From CAZXYS01 sp964645005 (GTDB lineage Bacteria > Bacteroidota > Ignavibacteria > Kapaibacteriales > UBA2268): a stretch of 64,000 nt of DNA. The notes under the pieces were generated by a model. That model had not been told where the DNA came from. It searched no databases and saw only the letters and a list, made by a program, of their open reading frames with translations. Both the position numbers and the translations under genes were made by a program. Position 1 is the stretch's first letter. Every line of letters begins with the position of its first letter. Where the stretch lies: positions 124,001 through 188,000 of the forward strand of contig CAZXYS010000002.1 of the NCBI GenBank assembly GCA_964645005.1. Direction: 5' to 3'. Shown piece after piece: positions 26,733 to 35,342 of the stretch.

Positions 26733-28427
26733 ATGGCAAGGATAATTGTATTTTTATGGCTTATCGTTTTCAGTTTTGGTTTTCTGAATGCTGCCGATAA
26801 GCCGCCGTTACTCGAAACAGCTAAGAAAGAACTTAACAGATCCTTCGAAGGGCTGCAAAAAGAAGAAAATCCGCCCTATTTCATTTCCTATCATATTACG
26901 GATAAGGAAGAAGTAAGGATCACTGCGTCGTTCGGCAAGCTCAAAGACAATCATCACACGCACAACCGGATTCTGGATATTGATCTGCGCGTTGGCGATC
27001 ATAAGTTCGATAATACGCATATTATACGCGGGCAGCCGTTTCAGTTCGGATCGAGGAGTGGTTCGACGAACCTGCCGCTTGAGGATCATCCGACGGCGAT
27101 AAGAAATGTCATCTGGAACTCCACGGATATAGCGTATAAAAGCGCCATTGAACGCTTTGACAAAGCTTTGACAAATAAAGCGGTGAAAGTCGAAGAAGAG
27201 GACACATCTGCCGACTTTTCCCACGAGAAGCCCTATACTTACTATGGCGATTTGACCGATATTAACCCTGATCCGGATAAATATCGCGAGATGGTGAAGA
27301 GATTGTCGGCGAAATTTGCCGGTAATGACTGGCTTTATTCAGGTGAGGTTATCTTCATGGGCAAAATGCTGGAGAAGTATTTCGTAAGCACGGAAGGCGC
27401 GGAAATTCAGATGCCGGAAAATTATTTCAGGATATATATCCGAGCGAAAACCAAAGCCGACGACGGCATGAGCCTGCCTATATACGAGAGCTATTTCGCT
27501 TTTAAGCCGGAAGATCTGCCGTCGGAAGAGAAAATTGCAAAAGATATAGACGATATGATAAAACTGCTGAACGACCTCAGGAAAGCGCCGAAGCTGCAGA
27601 CTACATACTCAGGACCGGCAATTCTTTCCGGCGAGGCTTCGGGAGTATTTTTCCATGAGATATTGGGACACCGGGTAGAAGGGCATCGCGAGAAAGATCC
27701 CAGTTCCAGCCAGACATTCAAGCATTCCATTGGCAAAGAGATACTGCCGGAATTCATAGATGTAATAATGGATCCCACAAAGAAAACTTTAGACAGATAC
27801 CAGCTGTCAGGCTATTATCCTTATGATGATCAGGGGATTAAAGCGGAAAAAGTCGTCGTGGCGAAAGACGGGAAATTCCAAAACTTCCTGATGTCGCGCT
27901 CGCCTATAGAAAATTTCAAACATTCTAACGGGCATGGCAGGAAACAGGCGGGATATAAGGCTGTTTCGAGGCAGTCCAATTTGATTGTGGAAGCCGATGA
28001 GCAGGTTTCCGAAGATGAACTGAAAGAAATGCTGCGCGAAAAATGTGAGGAAGAAGAGCTGGAATACGGCTTGTACTTTGATATTGTCCAAGGCGGTTTT
28101 ACATTCACCGGGCGGTCGATACCAAATGCTTTCAATGTTAATCCACTGGTGGTATATAAAGTCTATACCGATGGCAGACCTGATAAACTGCTGCGCGGCG
28201 TCGATCTTATCGGTACGCCGCTGACAACATTCTCAAATATTGAAGCGGCGGCGGACAATCTGGGCGTATTCAACGGGATATGCGGCGCTGAATCCGGTGG
28301 AGTGCCGGTGTCAGCTTGCTCGCCGAGCTTGTTCGTATCGAAAATCGAAGTGCAGAAGAAGGCTAAATCGCAGGCTAAGCCGCCGATTTTGCCCGCGCCT
28401 AAACAGACAATTAATCCGAATCAGTAA
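26733..28427 (+). CDS. Exported TldD-type metallopeptidase homologue
   Basis: A 564-residue member of the TldD/PmbA (peptidase U62) superfamily. The catalytic HExxxH motif is intact as HEILGH at residues 308-313, within the family region SGVFFHEILGHRVEGHR. The C-terminal half also matches (YDDQGIKAEKVVVAKDG, a NGHGRK segment, FTGRSIPNAFNVNP). Unlike cytoplasmic TldD of Escherichia coli, it begins with a signal peptide (MARIIVFLWLIVFSFGFLNA) and so should act outside the cytoplasm. The longer N-terminal region also differs from TldD. It is followed four bases later by a related gene lacking the zinc motif, mirroring the TldD/TldE heterodimer in which only one subunit is catalytic. Substrate unknown. 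Confidence 0.88.
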   Translation: MARIIVFLWLIVFSFGFLNAADKPPLLETAKKELNRSFEGLQKEENPPYFISYHITDKEEVRITASFGKLKDNHHTHNRILDIDLRVGDHKFDNTHIIRGQPFQFGSRSGSTNLPLEDHPTAIRNVIWNSTDIAYKSAIERFDKALTNKAVKVEEEDTSADFSHEKPYTYYGDLTDINPDPDKYREMVKRLSAKFAGNDWLYSGEVIFMGKMLEKYFVSTEGAEIQMPENYFRIYIRAKTKADDGMSLPIYESYFAFKPEDLPSEEKIAKDIDDMIKLLNDLRKAPKLQTTYSGPAILSGEASGVFFHEILGHRVEGHREKDPSSSQTFKHSIGKEILPEFIDVIMDPTKKTLDRYQLSGYYPYDDQGIKAEKVVVAKDGKFQNFLMSRSPIENFKHSNGHGRKQAGYKAVSRQSNLIVEADEQVSEDELKEMLREKCEEEELEYGLYFDIVQGGFTFTGRSIPNAFNVNPLVVYKVYTDGRPDKLLRGVDLIGTPLTTFSNIEAAADNLGVFNGICGAESGGVPVSACSPSLFVSKIEVQKKAKSQAKPPILPAPKQTINPNQ

Positions 28428-28431
28428 TTAA

Positions 28432-30222
28432 ATGAATATAATGGAATTGGTTAAAATGAGAGCTATTATCGGAAAAATTTTATTGATCATATTTCTATTG
28501 AGTGGGGCAGGTATTGCAAAAGCGATGCCTACGGATCAGATCATGCAGGCAATGAGCGACGAAATCGACAGGACGATGAACCTGCAGCTCAAGGACCTGC
28601 AAAAGCCATATTATCTGGAATATAAATTGACCATCACTAAGCCGCATGCTTTAAATTCTACGCTGGGTAGTATAACCGAAGCAACTCATACGAAGACGGC
28701 TGAATTGACCACCCAAGTACGCGTTGGCGATTATCAATTTGATAATACCAACTTCTTTGATGTTGGACTGAGCTTTTTTGGAAGCAGCGACGACGAGGAA
28801 AGCTTTAAAGGCAGACAAATTCCGCTTGAACTGGATTATTCGACATTGCGCAGGGAATTATGGCTTGCCAGCGACGCTGCCTATAAGCAATCCGCCGAAC
28901 TGCTTTCCAAAAAAGAAGCGGCTATGAAAAATCTTATGCGAAAAGATACTACACGCGATTTTATCAAGCTGCCGCCGGAAAAGCATATTGATACTATCGC
29001 CGTGCCGGAATTGGATACGGCAAAATATAAAAAATTATGCAATGATGTTTCGGCTGTTTTCAAGAAGTACCCTGATATACAGGTATCGACGATAGTGATG
29101 GAATTTATCCCGGAGACTGTCTATTACGTTAACAGCGAAGGCAGAGAGTATATCAAAAATGATCTCTACACCGGCTTCGAGATTGTCGCCTATACGCAGG
29201 CTGATGACGGTATGCCCCTTACGGATATGTACACGGCGCTGGGCTTGCTGCCGGATGATTTGCCTTCGAGAGATTCTCTGATAAGCGCTGCGGAAAATGT
29301 CGCAAAAAGACTGATAGAACATCGCGAAGCCGACTATCTGCCGCAATCGTATTCCGGTCCAATATTATTCGAAGGGCAGGCGGCAGCGGAAGTATTCGCG
29401 CAGGTGTTTGCGCCAAATTTTGTCACTCAACGTAGAGCAATGACGGGTAATGGCAAACAAGACAGAGGACCTTATGCGGCATTTCAGACGAAGATAGGCG
29501 GTCGTGTGCTGCCGGAATTCATGTCTGTTCACGCCGGTCCGCTAAAGAAGGAATATGAAAATACACTGCTGGCGGGGCATTTCACACTGGATGACCAGGG
29601 TGTCAAACCTGGGAAAGTGAAGCTTGTTGAGAACGGCTACCTTAAAAATCTGCTATCTGACAGGACGCCGACAAGAAGAGTCAGAGAGACGAACGGACAT
29701 AACCGCGGCGGTTCGCCAATGCTTAGCAATATATTCGTAACGGTGCTGGACAGGCGGTCGGTGTCAAACGACAGCCTGAAAGCAAGAATGATGGAGCTTT
29801 GCAAAATGCGCGAGCTGCCCTATGGATTGGTAGTCCGCAAAGTGTTGGACAGAAATATTATGTACACTACTCTGATGCGCCTGACGAACGGCGAATTCCC
29901 AATTATCAGGAATAATAAAAAGCTGAGGACTTTGGCGCTTTATAAAGTCTATTCCGACGGCAGAGAAGAACTTATCCGCGGCGGGGAGACTTATGGCATT
30001 ACGGTGCAGTCTTTCAAAGATATAATCCTTGCCGGAAAAAACGAGTATGCAATGAATTATCTGGCGCCGGCGGTTATATCGCCGTTCATTTCAGGCGGGA
30101 AGCAGTATGTCGGAGCAAGCATAGTAACGCCGGAACTGCTCTTCGAAGACGGCGAGATAAAACCTCTGGACGAGGATTTCCCAAAACCGCCGCTGATGGC
30201 AAATCCGGTGGGAGTGGAGTAA
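28432..30222 (+). CDS. Exported TldE/PmbA-like partner lacking the zinc motif
   Basis: A 596-residue paralogue of the preceding TldD-like protein, with the same overall course (VRVGDYQFDNTNFF, YSGPILFEGQAAAEVF, LDDQGVKPGKVKLVENG, LYKVYSDGREELIRGG). At the position of HExxxH the sequence reads AEVFAQ (residues 319-324), so metal binding and catalysis are not expected. In TldD/TldE pairs the TldE subunit is likewise non-catalytic, and the adjacency suggests a heterodimer. It is exported: the signal peptide fits the ATG at 28456 (MRAIIGKILLIIFLLSGAGI), although ATG 28432 is also in frame. Very close spacing to the upstream gene indicates an operon. Confidence 0.85.
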   Translation: MNIMELVKMRAIIGKILLIIFLLSGAGIAKAMPTDQIMQAMSDEIDRTMNLQLKDLQKPYYLEYKLTITKPHALNSTLGSITEATHTKTAELTTQVRVGDYQFDNTNFFDVGLSFFGSSDDEESFKGRQIPLELDYSTLRRELWLASDAAYKQSAELLSKKEAAMKNLMRKDTTRDFIKLPPEKHIDTIAVPELDTAKYKKLCNDVSAVFKKYPDIQVSTIVMEFIPETVYYVNSEGREYIKNDLYTGFEIVAYTQADDGMPLTDMYTALGLLPDDLPSRDSLISAAENVAKRLIEHREADYLPQSYSGPILFEGQAAAEVFAQVFAPNFVTQRRAMTGNGKQDRGPYAAFQTKIGGRVLPEFMSVHAGPLKKEYENTLLAGHFTLDDQGVKPGKVKLVENGYLKNLLSDRTPTRRVRETNGHNRGGSPMLSNIFVTVLDRRSVSNDSLKARMMELCKMRELPYGLVVRKVLDRNIMYTTLMRLTNGEFPIIRNNKKLRTLALYKVYSDGREELIRGGETYGITVQSFKDIILAGKNEYAMNYLAPAVISPFISGGKQYVGASIVTPELLFEDGEIKPLDEDFPKPPLMANPVGVE

Positions 30223-30396
30223 ATTAATGAATAAAAAAATAAACTTTAAATAAGGAAAAGAGATTTTATTTGAAGGGGAGCAGGTTTCCCTGCTGTATAG
30301 TTTTTATATTTTCTTTACGTTATATGAGCATTAATAGTTATTTCGTAATATCAAATATTATGCGAAAATATGCCGAATAAAAATATTTTAAGAAAA

Positions 30397-30428
30397 TTTA
30401 AGAAAAATGAATAGAACTGTTATTTTTG
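30397..30428 (+). promoter_or_regulatory. Candidate promoter for the wzz-like gene
   Basis: A -7 element TATTTTTG at 30421-30428 (TAnnTTTG) with TTTA at 30397-30400 exactly 20 bases upstream, the same layout as before aroA. Transcription would begin near 30434, about 40 bases before the ATG at 30475. Confidence 0.5.
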
Positions 30429-30474
30429 TAGATAAATAGTTTTGCATTGTTCATATTAATAGTATAAATCTTTT

Positions 30475-31659
30475 ATGGAAAATTCAGAAAACACACAGGC
30501 GCAATACAGTAATGAAAGTTCAGCAAACAATCCGACTCCGGGTATCCGGTTTTTAATATTACTGCTCAAACACAAATGGTTTATTTTAATCTTTGTTGTA
30601 TTTTGTACGGCATTATCTGTTGTCGTTTCATTGCAATTACAAAATAAGTATCTTGCCACTGTTAATGTGGTCCCGCCAAGCAGTTCCCAGTCATTAATAG
30701 AAAGCGCTATTGGCAGTATAAGTACAGAGTTTAAAGATTTTGGATTACCTCAATTAGGAGGGGAATCACAAACAGGTTACGATTTGATGGCGGTTTTTGA
30801 GAGCAGGACGGTAGCTGATTCAATGATTAATTATTTCAATCTGGTCAAAAGATATGAGGTAGATGATAGTTTGGTTTATAAAACCAGAAAAATATTTGAA
30901 GATAATTTAGATATTGAATTAAATGAAAGTGGGAATTACACTGTTTCAATATGGGATCGCAGTCCTGATACCGCTGCTATTATGGCGAATAAATTTATTG
31001 AATTTGTTAATGAAAAACTTATCAAAATGCAAAATAGAGAAGCAAAAATCAATCGTCGTCATATTGAACAAAGATTAGCTAAAACTGATTCTACTCTTAA
31101 GACTGTTTCAGAGGAATTAGCTGAATTTTCAAGGGAGAAAATGGTATTATTCCCGGAATCTCAGGCTCAAAGTATAAGTACCGCGCTTGCAGAATTAAAA
31201 TCCAGAGTGTATAAAGGCGAAGTCAACTATGAAATTTTAAAGAATACATACGGAGAAAATGATCCGATAACAAAAATGCAGCAGACGATGATAAATGAAA
31301 TGGAAAAGAAATTGGAGGATATGAAATCCCAACCGGGATTTGCAGGTAATTTCTCTTTGAAAGAAGCTACGGGCGTTGGAATCAAATATTTAAGCTTATA
31401 TACGGAATTTGAGACCTTTAGCAGATTAAAAGCCTTTTTATTGCCTATGCTTGAAAAAGCACGTATTGATGAAAATCTTAAAGAACAAAGCTTAATCATT
31501 CTCGATGAAGCTGTTTCTCCGGAAAAAAAAGATAAACCGAGACGCTCGGTAATTGTTGCCGGGACTTTTGCAGGTTCCTTATCAGGTGCTATCCTCTTTA
31601 TATTTTTGTTATATGGTTATAGAAATCTACAGGATACTATAAAAAAAGCCAAATCATAA
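30475..31659 (+). CDS. Wzz/GumC-type polysaccharide chain-length determinant
   Basis: A 394-residue inner-membrane protein with the polysaccharide co-polymerase layout: a cytoplasmic N-terminal stretch, a first membrane helix (WFILIFVVFCTALSVVVSL) near residues 40-58, a large periplasmic coiled-coil domain with many charged heptads, a proline-rich approach (SPEKKDKPRRS) and a second membrane helix (VIVAGTFAGSLSGAILFIFLL) close to the C-terminus. Proteins of this class set the length of O-antigen, capsule or exopolysaccharide chains. There is no tyrosine-kinase domain. The next gene, five bases downstream, looks like the polymerase or ligase that would act with it. Confidence 0.85.
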   Translation: MENSENTQAQYSNESSANNPTPGIRFLILLLKHKWFILIFVVFCTALSVVVSLQLQNKYLATVNVVPPSSSQSLIESAIGSISTEFKDFGLPQLGGESQTGYDLMAVFESRTVADSMINYFNLVKRYEVDDSLVYKTRKIFEDNLDIELNESGNYTVSIWDRSPDTAAIMANKFIEFVNEKLIKMQNREAKINRRHIEQRLAKTDSTLKTVSEELAEFSREKMVLFPESQAQSISTALAELKSRVYKGEVNYEILKNTYGENDPITKMQQTMINEMEKKLEDMKSQPGFAGNFSLKEATGVGIKYLSLYTEFETFSRLKAFLLPMLEKARIDENLKEQSLIILDEAVSPEKKDKPRRSVIVAGTFAGSLSGAILFIFLLYGYRNLQDTIKKAKS

Positions 31660-31663
31660 ATAT

Positions 31664-33121
31664 ATGAAAATTAATAATATAAACAACTTTTTTTCAAATA
31701 TCGAAAGAATAGATTCAAAAGTTCCAGTCTTTTTATCGTTTCTATTATTTATCTTTTCATCAGCATTAATCTATCTTTCCATTCAAATGGAAATCATCCT
31801 TTATGTCTCAGGAACAATCATTGGATTATTATTAATAGCATTAATGTTTTTTTTCCCAAAAATTTGGTTTTACTTAATAATTTTGGGTTCGGCAGTTTTT
31901 ATAACTCAAGAGAGCGAAGAAATTTCCGTAATTGAAATTATTATGGGGTTATTTTTGAGCGGCTCTTTGATAATATGGCTAATAAATCATGTACTAATTC
32001 ATAGAAGGAATGTTATAAAAAATCCTGCAGATCTCTTTTTTCTTATTTTCATTCTCATACTTCCATTGAATTTTATAGTTGCATATTTTAACGGTGTTGA
32101 GACACTGGGATGGGTGAGAGAATATGCTTTGTATATATTATTTCTTCTTTATTTTCCAATTAGAGAATATTGCAAAGAAGAAAAATTTATAAAAAAAATT
32201 CTAATATTATTTTCTATTATTACCGCTGGAATTGCTATATGGCAAATTTATTATTATTATACTTCAATTGATAACATAAGTTTTGCAGTTGACCTGATAA
32301 AAGGCAAATCGGCTAATCAACATATATTTACAACGGTTATAATATTTGGGGTGGCATTTTTAATATATTATAAAAAATTTAATATTAGACTTTTAATAAC
32401 TGTTACGACTTTCATGGTATTTATTGGATTAATTGCAACATTTTCAAGGGCATACTGGTTAGCTCTGATTTTTAATTTGATATTGATGTTTTTCTTCCTT
32501 GAACGAAAACAAAAATTGGTGTTGTTGTTAAGTTCGGTTTTATTAATGGCTATGTTTTTGGGAGTCTTGTATTTTTTCTTTGAAAATTATTTTAATATTG
32601 TAATGACTGTATTAGGAGAAAGATTTTCCTCTGCCGGAGACTTAACCGATGATCCTTCTATGATGATGAGATTTCATGAGTTTGAGACAGTATTTGACAG
32701 GATTAAGGAACACCCAATTGGTGGAAACGGGATGCATTCTGAGTTTAAGGACTATGATCCATTTTCACTTTTTAGTGAGAAAGACACTTTCATACATAAC
32801 GCTTATATATCTTTGGCTTATAGGTTGGGTGTTATAATGCCGATATTTTTCTTTTTTCCTTTTATTTATTATATGACAAAATCATTTTTATATGCACGAA
32901 AAGTAAAAAGCGGATTTTACAGATATTTAGCTATTGCTGTATTTACAACAATCGTAATGATCTTAATTACTAATATGGTGACAACAACATTTATAGAAAG
33001 AGATTTCATTATGACAACAATTTTCGTTTTGGGTTTTGCTGGGATAATCGATGAGAAGCTGCGGACAAAAGAATTTAATATTTTAAAACAAGGTGATAAT
33101 CAAACCAATGTAGAATTTTAA
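31664..33121 (+). CDS. O-antigen polymerase/ligase-like membrane protein
   Basis: A 485-residue protein with about 11-12 hydrophobic helices and a large periplasmic loop between residues about 310 and 380. The loop contains the Wzy_C/WaaL-family pattern: a GGNGMHSEF motif, then DTFIHNAYISLAYRLGV, where the His-Asn pair is typical of O-antigen ligases and Wzy polymerases. It would polymerise or transfer lipid-linked glycans on the periplasmic side. Polymerase and ligase cannot be told apart by eye. The start is five bases after the stop of the Wzz-like gene, so they form one operon. The gene is strongly AT-rich, as is typical of surface-polysaccharide genes. Confidence 0.82.
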   Translation: MKINNINNFFSNIERIDSKVPVFLSFLLFIFSSALIYLSIQMEIILYVSGTIIGLLLIALMFFFPKIWFYLIILGSAVFITQESEEISVIEIIMGLFLSGSLIIWLINHVLIHRRNVIKNPADLFFLIFILILPLNFIVAYFNGVETLGWVREYALYILFLLYFPIREYCKEEKFIKKILILFSIITAGIAIWQIYYYYTSIDNISFAVDLIKGKSANQHIFTTVIIFGVAFLIYYKKFNIRLLITVTTFMVFIGLIATFSRAYWLALIFNLILMFFFLERKQKLVLLLSSVLLMAMFLGVLYFFFENYFNIVMTVLGERFSSAGDLTDDPSMMMRFHEFETVFDRIKEHPIGGNGMHSEFKDYDPFSLFSEKDTFIHNAYISLAYRLGVIMPIFFFFPFIYYMTKSFLYARKVKSGFYRYLAIAVFTTIVMILITNMVTTTFIERDFIMTTIFVLGFAGIIDEKLRTKEFNILKQGDNQTNVEF

Positions 33122-33210
33122 TTAAAATGATTTTCCAGGGTTTTTCAATTTCTGATTTTTTGTTCCGTGTGTATATTTATAAATAATAATAATCAATTTT
33201 ACTAAAAGAA

Positions 33211-35178
33211 ATGGCAGCAAATCAATTACTTGGAAATAATAAAAATTTCGCTTCTAAAGCAAGAGTTAATATCTTCAGGATGTTAATAATACTCATGGCT
33301 CTGGTATTTGTCGGAAGATTAGCTCAGCTCCAGATAATTGAAGTTCAGTTATACAAGCAGGAAAGCGAAACCCAGGCGATAAAGAAGATAATTGTTGAGC
33401 CTTTCCGGGGTAATATGTATGACCATGACGGAAATTTGATAGTGCACAACAAACCCTCATTTTCCGTAACTCTAACACCTAATGACTTTAACATTAATAC
33501 TATGCCTTTTTTGCTGTCCATTATTCCAGGTGACACAATGGAAATTCTTAAGGCTGTTTCCGTATTATACAGTGATAGTGAAGTTGAAAGAAGGATTATT
33601 CCTATGCTTGATACATTATTAAATATTAACAGTGACAGTCTGAAAAGGAGGTCATTTAATCCGGGCTTTTACACTCGGTTCACACCGATTAAAATATACA
33701 GAGATGCCAGCTTTGAAGAGATATCTATGCTTGAGGAATATAATGATTATCTGCCCGGCATAGATGTGATCGTAGAACCCAAAAGGTTATACCAGTTCGA
33801 AGGTAATATGGCGCACATTCTCGGATATACGCGGGAGATCTCGCCCAAACAGCTAGAAAGCAAGGAATATCTGCGCCCCGGAGATAAAATAGGACAGAGG
33901 GGACTTGAAAAATCGTACGAAAGCCTGCTGCACGGCTCGAAAGGCGTCCAGTTCGTAGCGGTGAACAGCTCCGGTAAGAAAATATCCAGCTTCGAGAAGG
34001 GTAAGAGAGATATTGCTTCCACCAATGGTTCTGATCTGTATCTTTCTATAAAAACGAATGTCCAGCATAAAGCGGAAGAGCTTCTTGACGGTTATCGCGG
34101 CGCTGCTGTAGCCGTAGATCCGCGAAATGGCGAAGTGCTGGCTATGGCAAGTTCCCCGGATTTCGATCCGCGGAGATTTTCAGGAAAAATTTCGCAGAAA
34201 TATTATAATTCCGTGATGTCTGATACAGGAAAGCCGATGTACAACAGATGCGTCCAATCGACGAATTCGCCCGGCTCGACATGGAAAATTCTCGTAGCGA
34301 TAGCAGCGCTGTCAGAGGGGATCATTGATGATAATACCTCATTCTACTGCCCCGGCGGGATGCATTATGGCGGCAGGTTTGCGAAATGCAACGGCGCTCA
34401 TGGGAATGTAAGCGTTCGCAGGGCAATCCAGGTTTCATGCAATACATTTTTCTATAAAGTGGGGCTGAAACTGGGAATAGATAACTTCGAGAAATACGGA
34501 AATATGTTCGGTTTCGGCAAGTTGACGGGAATTGATTTGCCGGGAGAAGCCAAGGGACTTATGCCGTCGGAGGAATGGCTCGATGAGCATACACCGGGCG
34601 GATTCACCAGAGGAAAACTTATGAATTATGGTATAGGACAGGGCGAGATTCTTGTCACGCCGCTGCAAATGGCAGTATATACCGCAGCGATAGCCAATGG
34701 CGGCGTTGTTCACCAGCCTCATTTTGTGCGGAAAATAAGAAATAATATTACGAATAAATTGGAACCGCTGGAGTATCAAAGCAGGCAATTGCCTATTGAT
34801 TCTGCTATTTTCGATATATCTCAAAAAGGCATGCATGATGTTGTCAATGTTCCCGGCGGGACTGCTCGCAGCGCGCGGTTGTCCGAAGTGAAAGTATGCG
34901 GCAAAACCGGAACTGCACAGAATCCTCATGGTAAAGACCATGCCTGGTTTATATGTTTTGCTCCGTTGGAGAAGCCGGAAATTGCAATAACGGTTCTGGT
35001 TGAAAATTCAGGATTCGGAAGTGTATTTGCAGCACCTATAGCAAAGAAAATGTTAGAGGAATATTTCTTCCCCGGCAGAGATGAAAAGAAGGCTAAGAAA
35101 ACTGAGCAACCCCGAGATTCCGTCGATGTCGAAGAAAGCCAACCGGATACGACATCTACGCCGATTACGCTGAATTGA
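33211..35178 (+). CDS. mrdA: Penicillin-binding protein 2 (elongation transpeptidase)
   Basis: A 655-residue class B penicillin-binding protein. A single N-terminal membrane anchor (residues 24-40, ILMALVFVGRLAQL) is followed by the PBP dimerisation domain, starting PFRGNMYDHDGNLI, and the transpeptidase domain. The active-site motifs are STWK (Ser356, Lys359), SCN and KTGT (Lys565). The long pre-catalytic region and the order of motifs match MrdA/PBP2, which cross-links peptidoglycan during cell elongation with RodA; a second class B protein (FtsI) lies at the right end of the window. A polar C-terminal tail rich in Glu, Pro and Thr follows. The usual mreBCD and rodA neighbours are not present; the polysaccharide genes lie upstream. 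Confidence 0.93.
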   Translation: MAANQLLGNNKNFASKARVNIFRMLIILMALVFVGRLAQLQIIEVQLYKQESETQAIKKIIVEPFRGNMYDHDGNLIVHNKPSFSVTLTPNDFNINTMPFLLSIIPGDTMEILKAVSVLYSDSEVERRIIPMLDTLLNINSDSLKRRSFNPGFYTRFTPIKIYRDASFEEISMLEEYNDYLPGIDVIVEPKRLYQFEGNMAHILGYTREISPKQLESKEYLRPGDKIGQRGLEKSYESLLHGSKGVQFVAVNSSGKKISSFEKGKRDIASTNGSDLYLSIKTNVQHKAEELLDGYRGAAVAVDPRNGEVLAMASSPDFDPRRFSGKISQKYYNSVMSDTGKPMYNRCVQSTNSPGSTWKILVAIAALSEGIIDDNTSFYCPGGMHYGGRFAKCNGAHGNVSVRRAIQVSCNTFFYKVGLKLGIDNFEKYGNMFGFGKLTGIDLPGEAKGLMPSEEWLDEHTPGGFTRGKLMNYGIGQGEILVTPLQMAVYTAAIANGGVVHQPHFVRKIRNNITNKLEPLEYQSRQLPIDSAIFDISQKGMHDVVNVPGGTARSARLSEVKVCGKTGTAQNPHGKDHAWFICFAPLEKPEIAITVLVENSGFGSVFAAPIAKKMLEEYFFPGRDEKKAKKTEQPRDSVDVEESQPDTTSTPITLN

Positions 35179-35342
35179 AGCTAAGTTAAGAAAAAGAAAA
35201 ATTAATTTAAAACTATTTTTTACATTTTATTGTAATTTTTTACTATCTTATCTGTTAATTAAGCATAACATATTAAGATTTGTTAATATTATCAATTCTT
35301 GTGAACATTACTAAAATATTATAAACAACCTCGGAGACTTAG

